Assembly (NCBI GenBank): GCA_022579005.1
Contig: MU401779.1
Coordinates: forward strand, 1-33,648
DNA: 33,648 nucleotides
From: Poronia punctata
Taxonomy: Eukaryota; Ascomycota; Sordariomycetes; Xylariales; Xylariaceae
Reading direction: 5' to 3'
The translations under genes were made by a program, and so were the position numbers. The notes below the pieces were generated by a model. That model saw nothing but the letters and a program-made list of their open reading frames with translations, was not told the origin of the DNA and searched no databases. Shown piece after piece: positions 18,913 to 30,655 of this stretch; the first letter of the stretch is position 1; each line of letters starts with the position of its first letter.

Positions 18913-21900
18913 CTCAGATTACCATTCGCCTAGGGCGCCTATATGGGCCAGTCATCCGTCGGTGTACAAGTGACCAGGCACCAGGCCCAATTTTGCTCGT
19001 GCAACAAGCAGCCGGCTATCAGAATAGGTCGTCGTCTCTTACTACGGGCGTACAATATCAATAATCGATCCGAGCCTCTTCTAATTTGTACCTATGTCAT
19101 TCAAATACTTAATGCTAGAGTATGAGTCCCCAGGTTAGTTGGTTAACCTAGAAGCGTGCAATCTGATATCACGACGTAAATTGCAACTCTAACTGCCGGT
19201 AGGGTTCAAAGCTGCAACAAACTTGTCTGTCTTGTATATACCCCCAATAAAGAGAATGTGTGATCGGCACATACCAAGTATTGGATGATTACCTGACTGC
19301 AACCACCTAAAACATTGGTATACCTTGTGGTATAAGGAGAGTCTAGATAGCAGCCATGCTCTGTTTATTCTGCTTTCCTTCAATATATAATATCTTATGG
19401 CATCAAATTCTGGTATCTAACCTAGACGCATATATTTAAATGTAAACATTGTCGGCTTCACATTTACGAGCCTGTGTCAGATCGCTTTTCTTTTCTGTTG
19501 TACACTATGCAAAAGCACAGAAAGCTTACGTTAAGTATCAAACCGGCTGAGTTTGACCAAACCTGGTCTGCTCATGTAAATACTAGTCTATAGCTTAAAC
19601 ATTAATAGAATCTATGATATCCATATGGAGGGACATTACATAATGCAAGGAGTCCCAAGGGTTTTTGAGTTATTGTTGCTGAAGAAGCAGAGGTTGGTAG
19701 GCGTTCTTCTCAGGCGGTAGTTTAGAGCTGACATGGATGAGATGCGACAAGATTTGAGGTCAAAAAGGTTCTGGTGGTAAAGCCCTGGAGTGCCTGGCAT
19801 AGGTATTACTTACGAGTAGGTAATTCAAATAAAGGTGGGGGCATAGCACGGTTGCCAGAATGGAGGGAGCATCGGTGCACTCAACAGACCAATCTACGTA
19901 CCAGTGAGGTAAGATCCCTGCAGGATCATGTGACTTGGTCTGGGATCTTGACGCACCAAGTGGGGGAGACAAGAGTTCCCTTTGGGATCGTTCTTCCCTG
20001 GGGCCTGATGCGCCCGGAACCCATGCCCACAACGCGCTGTCCTAAAAAGTCCGGGACCAATGACTCGGGGTATTGTCGTTTCATTGTGTTACGTGTACGT
20101 GTAAAATGGAAAATACCTCGCTCCAGAACTGGACTACCTGTCCCCCTTCCGCATTCCATGATGCCGCCCCCATACCAATGCTAGGTATCATACACTTAAA
20201 ATGAACATATATGCTTGTACATTCATTGCATGTACCACCTACAATGGTCTGATGCGATCCTGGTTGAGCAATAGAAGATGATGGGGATTGTGAGGCAGGA
20301 GAGGAGAGGCAATGGGATGTTAGTCTGTACCAGGGGCAGGCATATTTAAGCAGGCCTATATCCTTTGCGCTCTTCTCAGGTGGCCCTTCTATGGATGATG
20401 TGCTTTGGGATGAGGTTAGAATGCAGATTGCAAAAGACAAAGAAACCGCGAGTCGCGATACTCTACTTGTAGGTTATAATACCCTTCTACAGCCGTAAAT
20501 CTGTGCGATCCCCACAGCTTAATTATTAGCTGCATTATCCAGTTAAGTTTGCTTCCACCTGCTCCATTTTTGGGTGGCAAGTAGGTTGCTTGGCTCTGCC
20601 TGCCTTTATTGGTGACAGGTCCTGGCGATGGGAAGAGAAGTGTTGCTGTGCCTTGGTTAATAAGATATTCCTATGGGACACTTTGTTTCACTGAACAAAA
20701 TTGGGGTCCGTTACTGCAATTCATTGTGCTGTGGGTTAACATCAAACGCGATATACAGATGATAGACGTACCTTGCATGACTGTATGTGATTCTTGCTAG
20801 CACCCCATTCTTTTCTTCTAGCTCAAAGCAAGCAGTCTCCGTGGGAAACGGAGGGCAAGCATGCGTTTATATATAAGCATGGCTTCGGTTCTAATCGGTG
20901 TGTGTTTAGAGACAATTTGGTAGCTGTCTTATCCATAAGAGCAACAAGCTGCCGATCGTGATGACACGATCGGGTGGCACGTAAACCTGGAGGTTGTTGA
21001 TAGACTGGCTGTGCATTCAATTAGTAAATTTATGACATCTTGCAATATATGTCATCTATATATCAATGAGCTACATGAATTTGGTTGCAAAGGAAATAAC
21101 AAGGCTTTGACAAAGGATGAGAGGTCAGGCTAGTAACGTGGTTTTGTGAGATCGGATTGAGATTGATGAGGTGAAGTTGAAAAGAACATGCAGCTTTGGG
21201 CAGGAGACGCAATTCGGTTGGTCTTGATGACAGGGGGAGGGCCCCGGAGTGTGCGCATGTGTGAGTGGAGACAACCCGTGCAGACTAAAAATGCCCTAGG
21301 TACTTGGCATTGTACCTAAACACATGCTCTATCAAGATGTAGTGACATCCATCCCAGTACACTTTTATTACCTTACCGTGTCACTCTCTCCAGTTAATGG
21401 CGGCAACCACATGTGTACCCAAGTATGGCTATGGTATGCCTACATCTCTTAAGGTTTAACGCCGCGCTGGGGCCTGTCTGTTTACCAAACGTGCATAGGA
21501 TAGAAGCCTACGCCCTGTAAACCCATCAAGTTGTCCTACCATCAGAAGATCCAGCAGTTTCCAGCCTTTCCTAGCCTTTCCCCCTCTTTGCTACTCGGCC
21601 CGCATCATTGCAACAGGGACATCCCCCCTACTTGTAGATGAGTGTAAAGGTACCGAGCTTTACCTACACCTTTACGAGCACACACGCCTGAAGTTAAGTC
21701 AAGGCCAGGTTGTATGTCAATATAGGGCTACTGTTCAGATTGGCACGTCTGTCCAGCTTGTGGTTGTGTATCATGATGTATTTAGGTTAGGTATGTGTAG
21801 GTGGCTACCTCCTACCATACCTCTGACCGACAGCCTGTAATATGTAGGATACGTGTAAAGTAGTATGTGTCTACCTATTATCACGCACATGAGCTGCGCA

Positions 21901-23400
21901 GATCAATTATGTGGAAAATCACTACATGCAGCAACGTACTTGTAGGTACAATATACTAAGACATTTTAATACCTGCATAACACTCTATCAACACATCAAT
22001 TAGGTGCTGAATACAAAACCTTCCTGGCATAAGTAGGAGGATTGATCATATAAGAATAGGTGGGCATGATCTTGTTGCTTTGTTTAAATTTAAAGATGAT
22101 AAGGTGCCTAAAAACACACATGTATGCAATAATAAACACGCCAACAAACCTAATCTAGAAGAAAGGTACGACGTTGGAGAGGGCAACATGATGTATGCAC
22201 GGCTACATACCAAGTAGGTACAACTACACATATCGGCAGCAACAAGTCTCATAATCAATATCAAATACCTACCTACACTGCCGATTACCTAAGGTAGTAC
22301 CTAGGCCATATTCCCCAATATTTTACCTTTGTCATCAAGGAGGTACCTACATGTCAATCTGTCTGATGAAAAAGACACCCACCACCTATCAATCATTAGA
22401 CTACCTAACCTACCTAAACCTAGTCCCATCTCTATCATTTTCTCCCACACCCTCTCCCTGGTTTGAATCAAACGCCCCGATCACACAGAGGGCACTGTCA
22501 CATAGATTGTCCTCTTATCTGTCTGGCATATCAATTAAGCAATCAGCTCAAGCAGTGACCATGATTTCATATGAGGTACATGTCCAGATAATTGCCTTTC
22601 TGCATACATGTGGGTTAGGAATGTGTACTTTATTAATTCTTAGGTACGTTAAGACTAATTCTAACAAAGCAGGCCTGAGAAGTCAAAGTTCAGCCACAGT
22701 TTACTACGTGTAGGTAGGAGGTAGGTGGTAGGTAACAATACCTACAGGCTACGAGTACATCAGTCGGTCTTCAATGAGCCCAGCCTGCCGGCTTCTTCCT
22801 TGCAATATCAAAACGGTCAAAATAGCCAGCTCAGTTGGCCAAGAGTTACATGAGTATCCACCAGGATCGCTAGTCTACTTGTACCTACATACTGTACCTC
22901 GTCTGCCTACCACCAACACCACCACCACCATCAAATTTATCTTCTTATTACCCTTCTTCATCTTTCTTGTCCATTTAGGTCTGCCACCTCCGGGCTTACC
23001 ATCTGTAGCTGATCCCCAGAATCGGATGAAACGCCAGGCCACTTATTCACATTCAAACCTTTAATACTTCTAGGCTTTGTCTGCGTAATCATTCACGCAA
23101 CCATCCTTGCAGCCATATATGTGTAGGTTGAGGTACGTATCTATCAATCCACCCATTATCTCATTACCTTGGCCTGCAAATGTAGGTAGGTATTACCGAC
23201 CCATTACCTTGTCCACTTATCCACCTATCCACCTCATCTAATTGTCTATCTATCCATCTCTATATGTTGCGCAGACAATCACAAAGCACACATATATGCG
23301 TACATACATTCATATGCAGCACTATACCGTTTTCCAGACAACTTCCTATTCACCTACTAGCCTTGTTCACGGTGTTGTATTGTTGTGGTCTAGGACCCCG

Positions 23401-23449
23401 GGACTGTGGGCTGTGGGCTGTGGTCTGTGGTCTGCGGTTTGCGGCCTAT
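23401..23449. repeat. 7-bp tandem array (GGGCTGT-type)
   Basis: Seven imperfect copies of a heptamer run without gaps: GGACTGT, GGGCTGT twice, GGTCTGT, GGTCTGC, GGTTTGC, GGCCTAT. The differences are mostly C/T and G/A transitions. A second, shorter array with the related unit GGGCCGT lies 95 bp further on. Confidence 0.75.
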
Positions 23450-23543
23450 TGTGCATGGTATTATAATTAGTGCGTGGTGTACATCCAGAGAGTTTGCGCA
23501 CGCGTATGTGGACCGCATCTGCTCGCAGTACCTCGTAGGTAGT

Positions 23544-23570
23544 AGACCGTGGGCCGTGGACCGTGGTCTC
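23544..23570. repeat. Second 7-bp tandem array (GGNCCGT-type)
   Basis: AGACCGT, GGGCCGT, GGACCGT and a degenerate GGTCTCC form about four heptamers. The unit and period match the array at 23401-23449, so the two are probably one family. They lie about 0.65-0.8 kb upstream of the snt2 start codon. Confidence 0.65.
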
Positions 23571-24109
23571 CGACTCGAAGGGTCTGTTCCGCCGACTCAG
23601 ACCTCCCCCCATTGACTTTGATGCTTCCTCTAACCTTAGCTTAAACCAACCCATCTGCCGCTCACCCTCCTGTCCCACATCACATCACGTCTTCTACCCT
23701 TTCTCTCCCCCATATTCAACTTTTGACCAAAAAACCACCCCCCTGCTTCCCGCCCGATATCGTCACACAAAGATATCTGGCTGGTGTTTGGTTCTGGTCT
23801 ATTCTCCCCAGCGCAATCTCACACTTGCCTGTCCCTTTCCCAATCTTTTTATTGTTTTGACGACTAGCCTCTCCTGGCCGACCCAGCGCGGCCCAAGCCC
23901 TAGATACCTGTAGTTCATACATCTGACCGGCCTTCTTCTGACTAGGCTTCTCACATAAAACCTTGTTCCGTGCCAGACAGGGTCGTCATTAGCAAAGCAG
24001 CCAACCTGGGTCCTGGACCATTTTCCCCTCGGAGTCGCAAGGGCAGAGTGGGCTCTCCCTCACCTCATCTCTTCTGTTCACCTGTGCACCTATAGAAGTG
24101 GGCGATTTC

Positions 24110-24235
24110 ATGGATGTAAAGTTTTACCAGTTCCCCCCATCACCGCGCCGTAACCTCTCGGCGTTTTCTGTGTCACATTGGATGCGCCGACCTTTAATTG
24201 CCCACCATGGCGCAGAAGACAAGCGACTCCGATGA
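24110..24235 (+). promoter_or_regulatory. Possible upstream ORF overlapping the snt2 start
   Basis: An ATG at 24110 opens a 41-codon frame (MDVKFYQF...) that ends with TGA at 24233-24235, 26 bases inside snt2 and in another frame. If the mRNA begins upstream of 24110, ribosomes starting here would miss the snt2 ATG at 24207 unless they leak past. The ATG context (TTCATGG) is moderate, while the snt2 ATG has the strong CACCATGG context, which would favour leaky scanning. The transcript start is unknown, so this is a possibility only. Confidence 0.35.
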
Positions 24236-27200
24236 TCAGCCAAATCCTTCGTCATCCTCGACCAAGGAATCCCCAGGGCCCGCCGCCGCCCAAAAACATC
24301 CAACGTCTCACACATCTAACTTTAGCCCTGCACCTGCACCTCCAAATGCAGCTGCCATTACACCCACCACTCAATTTACCCCCATTAGTATCAGCAAGAA
24401 CAAAGGCAGCTCCGCCACCATTAATTCCTCCTCCACTCCTAACACGCCTGCCACCGCCAGCGATATCACTCCCGCCAAGGCTGCCGATTCTAAGCACATT
24501 GGAGAAAATGCCGCCCACCCCAAAGGCCAGCCCATGAGCAAGTCCAACTCAGCGGCATCAAACGCATTGCCCAAAGACGCCATGGCTGGCCCGTCGCCAT
24601 ATGGCACGCGCTCGAGAAATCGCGGCCAGGCGCGGCCAAACTATGCAGAGGATAGAGATGTGGATGTTGAGATGGAAGATGCATATCCAGCAAAGAAGGA
24701 AGACGAGGCGAAAAAGGGGAACCGACAGAATAACGCGCCAACGAATGGCACAAGCGACACGAATCGGACCACGACCTCGCATTTGCGCAAGAACGCCGCG
24801 ACAGATGACGCCAAGACGACTAACGCGCACACGTCTAGCAAGGACGTGCATCAGACAACTTCCACGGCTGGGAACGCAACGGCTGCATCTTCTTCGACTT
24901 CCTCCAAGAAGCGAAAGGCTGCTACTCAAGCCACGGCCAATAATGTACACAGCCAGACTGTCACCCCCACGCCGACTCCAAATGCATCGACATCGACGGG
25001 CACAGGAACAAGGCGAAGCGCTACTCAGGCAACAGCACAAGCCAATAGAGGATACAGAGAAACAAACATGCTCAGCTTTGAGAAATGCAATGCGATACCA
25101 AGAGATGGGAAAATGGTTGCAGATGATGGCACGGTATTGCAGGCCAATGGTAAGCAGGCGACGGCATTTGTTCTACCCATTTTGCATCTACGAATTTTGG
25201 GGTGCTTATCTTTGTTGGCTAACGATTACGCTGTACAGACCATGTTTACCTGGTGTGCGAACCACCAGGGGAGCCATACTATCTTGGACGCATCATGGAA
25301 TTCCTGCATGTAAAAAATGACAGCAGAAAGCCGGTAGATGCATTGCGGATCAACTGGTACTATCGACCAAAAGACATTGGCAAAAGGGTCAACGACACTA
25401 GACTGGTGTTTGCTACGATGCATTCCGACATTAGCCCGCTAACAGCGCTACGAGGCAAGTGCCAGATCAAGCACAAGGCCGAAATTGACGACATGGATAC
25501 TTTCCGAAAAACACCCGACTGCTTCTACTACGAAAAACTGTATGATCGCTACATACAGAAGCATTACGATGTGATACCTTGTTTTCAAATTGTAAATGTC
25601 CCGGAAAAGGTGAAGAAGGTATTGGATGAGCGGTGGAAGTATATCCTTGTTGAGCAAGGTCGCGCAAAGGAGTTTACAAGTGCTGTTAAGCTATGTAAGC
25701 GTTGCGGCGGGTACTGTGCGAGGTAAGTGCAGAGCAACAACAACAATACCCTAGCAGGCCGCGCCACGCATGCCGCCACAACATCTCCACTTCCTCACTG
25801 ATTGTCACTTTAACGGCCCCCACTCTGATACAGTACACATTGCACTGTATGTAGTTGCCCCACCGATCTCTTACTGACAAGTACCTTGCCCATAGTCATG
25901 ATTCCGTGGATTGCGCTGTATGTCAGCGCACATATCACATGAACTGTGTCCGTCCAGTGTTGCAGAAGAAACCGTCGCGTGGTTTTGCATGGGCCTGTGC
26001 TGCCTGCAGCAGAGCTCAAGAGAGGAAGCTAGAGGCCCGAAATACGCCGAGCCAAGTTGATACCCTGGTAGAAGGAGAAGAAGAGGAGTTTTGGGACGAG
26101 GAAGATGATGCCATCGACACCAGCAGGACTAGCCCGACGGACGGCATCGATGATACACATCAGCCCGCGACTCCAGAGCAGATATACCAGGCAAGCCTTT
26201 GGCCTTACCGCTATCTGGGCCAACATTGTAAACCCGAGGATGCGCTTGACTATGATGATCGGATTTACCCCAGAGCCGGTTCGCGTCTGGGCCCCAAGCA
26301 CCAGGCCACGGTGTTGCCATGGCCAGGACGCCCCGTCAAGCTGGTCAAACCGATCGAGATGAAGAAGGCCGGTAAGAAGGAAGGCAGAGCCACAAAAGAA
26401 GCCTTTGCAGCAGCAATGGAGGCAGAGAGGCTTAAACGTGAAAAACGCCCGTGGATTCAGGACGAGCCTCCAGGATATGTGGCCCGAGGCGAAGACTATG
26501 ATAACGACGATCCGAGAAACACGGCGCAACTACTATGGAAGCCCTGTGATGATACCGAGATTGTACCATTTGCTGGCTACCCGAAGCCGCCGAAATCTAA
26601 GGAGAATCTCGAGGCTACCAATCGCGATTCACGCATCAACCAGTATCTCCGGACTGCAAAGACCGAGATCCTCCCTAAACTTAGCTTGCCGAAAGAATCC
26701 ACAAACTTCCTCGATGTGGCCATCAACACTCTCTTCAAGCACGATTTCAAGACCGGCCCGGCATTGAAAAGTCTTGGGGAAACCGAAAAAGTCGCATTCA
26801 AAGAGCCGGATTTGACTCCCGTGGAGATCAAGAAGTTTGAGGAGGGGGTGGCCAAATTTGGATCTGAGCTCTATTTAGTGAGCAGACATGTGAAGAATGT
26901 CAAGCATTCACGCATCGTCCGCTTCTACTACGCCTGGAAGAAAACGGACCGGGGCAAACAGATTTGGGGCAACTTCTCGGGAAGGAAAGGGAAGAAAGAG
27001 GCCAAAAAGGCGGAAGAAGATGCCAACAAGCTCCAAGACGATGTTGCAGATGACCAGGATGATTCGGCATTCGATACAGATAAGGCGCTGGAGCGAAAGA
27101 GGAATTTCACGTGCAAGTTCTGCTCAACCAAGTCGTCGAGGCAGTGGCGACGGGCCCCGAATTCTGCGTCTACCATAATCGAAGGTAGTGGCAAGGGTGC

Positions 27201-30049
27201 GAACAAGGAGAAGATCCAGTACATAGTCGCACTATGTCGACGTTGTGCTGAGCTATGGCGGAGATATGCAATTCAGTGGGAAGACATGGAGGATCTTGCC
27301 AAGAAGGTTGCCGCAGCTGGAGGCCGGTCATGGAAGCGAAGAGTTGACGAGGAGCTACTGAAGGAGCTTAGGGCGGCAGAGGACATGATGAGCATGACCG
27401 TCTTTCCGCCCCCGGCAAGAGCTAGCCCTGCGGCGCGGGCCACTCCTCCGGCCGCAAGCAGCCAACCCCCTGCCGTCGAACCTCCGCCACGAAAGAAACT
27501 AAAGACGATCGCTGACCGGCAGGCTGAGCAGAATGCTACCGCTACCGTGACGCCGCCAGCTGCCCCACCAAAGAAGAAGGAGAAGATTGTGGAAAAGCCA
27601 CCGCCACCACCTCCGCCTCCTGCTCCCGAATTGCCCAAGCTCCCGCCGTTACGCACACTCCCTTGTGTGGTTTGCAGCCAATCCGGTAGCACTGGTGAAA
27701 AGTTGCTCTGTTGTAAGGAATGTCGATTGACTGTACATCGAGCTTGCTATGGTGTTCCAGAAAGTTGGAACCGAGGAAAATGGACCTGCGATATGTGTCT
27801 GAATGACAAGTTTCCACAGGTGTCCATAGTAAGTTCATGGCCCTCCCCCTGCAAGGGGAAAAAAAAAGGCACGCAAGACTGACAGTGTTCAAGGATTATA
27901 AATGCGTACTCTGCCCGGTAGAGAAAAGAGATTATGATTTTGTGGACCCCCCCAAGATTAGTCATAAGAAGAAGACAGAAAAGGAGAGGGAGAGGGAGCG
28001 TAATGAGCGTGACCTTGCTCATAAAGCGGTGGAACTCTACAAGAAGAGACAGCTTGACTTGAGGAGACCTGTCAACCCCAGGGAGGCCCTTAAAAGGACG
28101 GCTGACAACAATTGGGTTCATGTCACATGTGCTGTGTGGACACCTGAAATTAAATTCAGCAGTGCCAAGTCCCTGAGCTTGGTAGAAGGGATACCATCTA
28201 TCCCACGGGCAAGATATGAAGAAGTCTGCAAAGTATGCAAAGAAAAGGGTGGCGCATGTGTACCTTGTGGCCATTGCCGTCATATGGGTAAGTTTTACAC
28301 ATCTTAACCACGATACCATTCATTGCGACTCGATACTAATGACTGGCTCATCTAGTGCACGTTGAATGTGCGCACAAGAATGGCGACGTTTTGGGCTTTG
28401 AAGTCATTCCTGTCAAGGGGTCCAGAAAGGATCAACATAATATTGTGACTCTTAGAGGAGAGACTGGATACATGGCTGCCCACGTATGGTGTAAAGAGCA
28501 TGTCCCTCCCAAGAGCGTGCTCCACCATATGCACGATATTGTTGATCCGCAGCATGACCAATCCAGCAGCGTCAACGCTTTGCAGCTTTATGTGCGGAAT
28601 TTCAAGCAGGCGGACCTCGCACTTACAGGGACTGCCCGCAAAGCAAACTTGGCCACTGTTGCTATAAAGACGACTACGATTCCGCCTCCTGCTGTCCCGA
28701 ACAAAAAGCCGCCGTCTGCCTCAGTAGTAGCAAGCACGGCGACCGACGAGCTGGACAGTCCAGCCACACAGAAGCCCGGGACCCCTGGCTTTAAGCCTAA
28801 CCTTTACTTGCTCAATCATCCTACTAGCGACAAGGCTTGCATCACGTGCGGCACAGATGCCAGCCCCCGTTGGCATGCATTCCCCGAGACGCCAGAGAAA
28901 ATATTCACAAGCAGTCATGCCGGTAAGATTGGAAAGGAGGCACAGAGGTTTCTTGCCCAACGGCAGTATCAGTGCCATAAATGCCATAGAGCAAACCGGC
29001 AACCTGTTCCCCACATATCGCCCCCAGTCGAGCAGCAGCAGCCGCAGCAGCAGCAGCCGCAGACGCAACCGCAGCCGCAGCCAGTTGAAGCACCACCTGC
29101 ATTGCGGCCACCACCTGCCATGAATCCCAATGCAGGTGGTGTGGCGGCCACTCCCCACCATGCATCAAACGCAGTCTCAAGATTGGCGGGCATTGGGACA
29201 GGCTGGGGTACACGGTCGACACCCACACCCACACCCACACCTGCACCTGCACCTGCGCCTGTACCTGCACCTGCACCCACGAGACAACCGTCCATATCCC
29301 AAGGACCGCCACATATACTACATGGGCGTGCCGGGAGTCCACCGCAGCCCTTGTCGTTGACGGCACCGAGGACAGGGCCAAGCCCGGTTGCGGTGCCTAC
29401 GTCTGTGTCGGTGCCTGTACCTTCATCGCCGGCGCCGCTGCCGCGACCTAACTACAGCGCTCCAAGCTATATCCCCCCAGGCAGTACCATCGTTTCTGAA
29501 TGGTTACGTAGTCCTCCTCGTACTCATCGTCAGTTGAATACCAACCCCAGTGCGCCTAGTTCTATTCACCTCAACCATTTACGCGATCTTCGACCGCCAC
29601 CTATCAACTCTATGCCAAATTCAATCGGGTCCGTCCAGCATGGGTTGGGGCCATCCATGATGATTGGACGGCCTTCGTCGCCTCGCCAGGTGCCACCTAG
29701 AACGCACAACGGCGCTCCTCCGTATGTGAGCCCATGGCAGGCTTCGCATAACTCGCATAACTCGCATATCTCACATATCACGCGTACCCCCCCTCAACCG
29801 CCGCTCCACAGTCTCACAAATGGCGGTATACGCGCCACGGACCATCCGTTCCAACAGGGGCTGTTACCTCAACGGTCCTCATTTTCGGCAACGTCGCACG
29901 GTAGCCCGCCATTATCGCGAGACGGCATGCCGATGAACATGAACCACGAGGCAAATCTCAACAGTAACCATGCCCCGCCGAGGCAGAACGATGGGCGGCC
30001 AGCCAACGGTGCCAGTGCCAGCCCATCTTTACGCAACTTATTGAGTTAG
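24207..30049 (+). CDS. snt2: Snt2-type BAH/PHD/SANT chromatin regulator
   Basis: Nuclear chromatin reader; in yeast Snt2 works with Ecm5 and the Rpd3 deacetylase in stress-responsive transcription. My five exons are 24207-25149, 25239-25722, 25896-27828, 27894-28287 and 28356-30049, giving 1815 aa. Order: Ser/Thr/Pro-rich disordered N-terminus with YGTRSRNRGQ; BAH domain (about 289-450; DHVYLVCEPPGEPYYLGRI); PHD1 (about 467-515; CKRC...DCAVC...YHMNC...WACAAC) spanning the exon 2/3 splice; an IYPRAGSRLG segment (about 594); SANT-like domain (about 780-835; EIKKFEEGVAKFG); GATA-like finger (about 880-940; CKFCSTK...CRRC); PHD2 (about 1063-1114; CVVCSQSG...CDMC); extended PHD (about 1121-1310; CVLCP...WVHVTCAVW...HVECAHKNG...WCKEH); second GATA-like finger (about 1412-1465; CITCGTDASPRWH...CHKC); long Pro/Gln/Ser tail. 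The ATG at 24207 has strong context. Yeast Snt2 is 1403 aa; the extra length is mostly disordered ends. Confidence 0.94.
29033..29280. repeat. Coding low-complexity repeats in the snt2 tail
   Basis: A CAG/CCGCAG run at about 29033-29082 encodes a Gln/Pro tract (QQQQPQQQQP type). A CACACC/CACCTG hexamer run at about 29218-29280 encodes TPTPTPTPAPAPAP. Both lie in the disordered C-terminal region and stay in frame, being trinucleotide or hexanucleotide repeats. Confidence 0.85.
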
Positions 30050-30655
30050 CGATGTGGATCTGTTTTCACAATCTCGGGTAGTCGCTCGTAGCCAAGGGAA
30101 TGGCTTTGGCGTTAGGGGAAAAAAAGGTTGTATAACTAGAGGGATATACCAGAGGGTTAAAGGCTCCCATGGCGTTAAGTACGGTTAGGCGCATGTATCT
30201 GATCAGCATCAAGCCTTGAAAGCATTTGTACACCATGTGCTGCTTTGCTCTTTAGGGTCTTCCGGAGTCGGGGTGGTTTACAGTATCGAGACCAGGACAA
30301 AACTGGCTCACTTTGCTTAAGATGGCTTGTGGTCTTGTAATTAGATAATACCATAGACATGAAGCATATTCCATCATGGGACTGTCCAGTAAACATGACA
30401 ATCATGAAGATAGACAAGCCAATGGGATAGACCTGCGCCATACCTAATACCTACCTACTTTACCTACCTATGCTAACCTGAAAGTGTTGAATATCATGAC
30501 CATGATATGAGATTCAATAAAGCGATATGACTTGCTCCTAAGAATTGTGGTTTAAATACTTGCTAGATAAGTGCACTTAGCAGTTATATGTAAATAAGAA
30601 GCTAGTTTAGATGTGCTTTTTCCTGTTCTTTAGTAGCAGCCTGACTACGATTTGC
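30050..30655. other. snt2 3' flank up to the AT-rich border
   Basis: About 600 bp of normal composition follow the snt2 stop. TACCTACCTA-type words cluster at 30442-30480, and AATAAA occurs at about 30516-30521, a possible polyadenylation signal although far from the stop. The minus-strand frame at 30175-30441 has no family resemblance. Composition changes abruptly at about 30655-30690. Confidence 0.5.

Larger units (their letters stand above)
16546..24206. other. 7.66-kb region without a recognisable gene
   Basis: Between the fcy1 start and the snt2 start I find no coding region with family resemblance, no tRNA or rRNA pattern and no intact transposon. Open frames are short, overlap on both strands and look random (longest about 136 codons at 19774-20184). 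fcy1 and snt2 point away from each other, so this is nominally a divergent promoter region, but it is far larger than the 856 bp between trm82 and the kinase gene. Contents I can point to: a CTT microsatellite (16797-16813), an AGGCT run (about 17991-18009), a G/C hairpin (18886-18912), many AGGTA/TACCTA words, long pyrimidine-rich stretches from about 22,880 to 24,080, and two 7-bp tandem arrays near 23,400-23,570. A spliced noncoding RNA, a long snt2 leader or a lineage-specific gene could be hidden here. Confidence 0.55.

Noticed and set aside
19774..20184. 136-codon plus-strand frame in the gene-free region
   Set aside because: No domain, no codon or composition signal, and overlapped by minus-strand frames. 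Looks random.
22351..23064. Plus-strand frames of about 100-120 codons upstream of snt2
   Set aside because: Pyrimidine-rich leader-type DNA; no domains and no continuity through plausible introns.
24558..25040. 160-codon minus-strand frame and 239-codon plus-strand alternative frame over snt2 exon 1
   Set aside because: Shadows of the low-complexity snt2 N-terminus. The chosen frame alone joins in frame to the BAH domain.
25723..25895. Possible 13-nt micro-exon (25835-25847) inside snt2 intron 2
   Set aside because: Including it breaks the frame. Direct splicing restores the CxxC spacing of PHD1 (CKRC...DCAVC).
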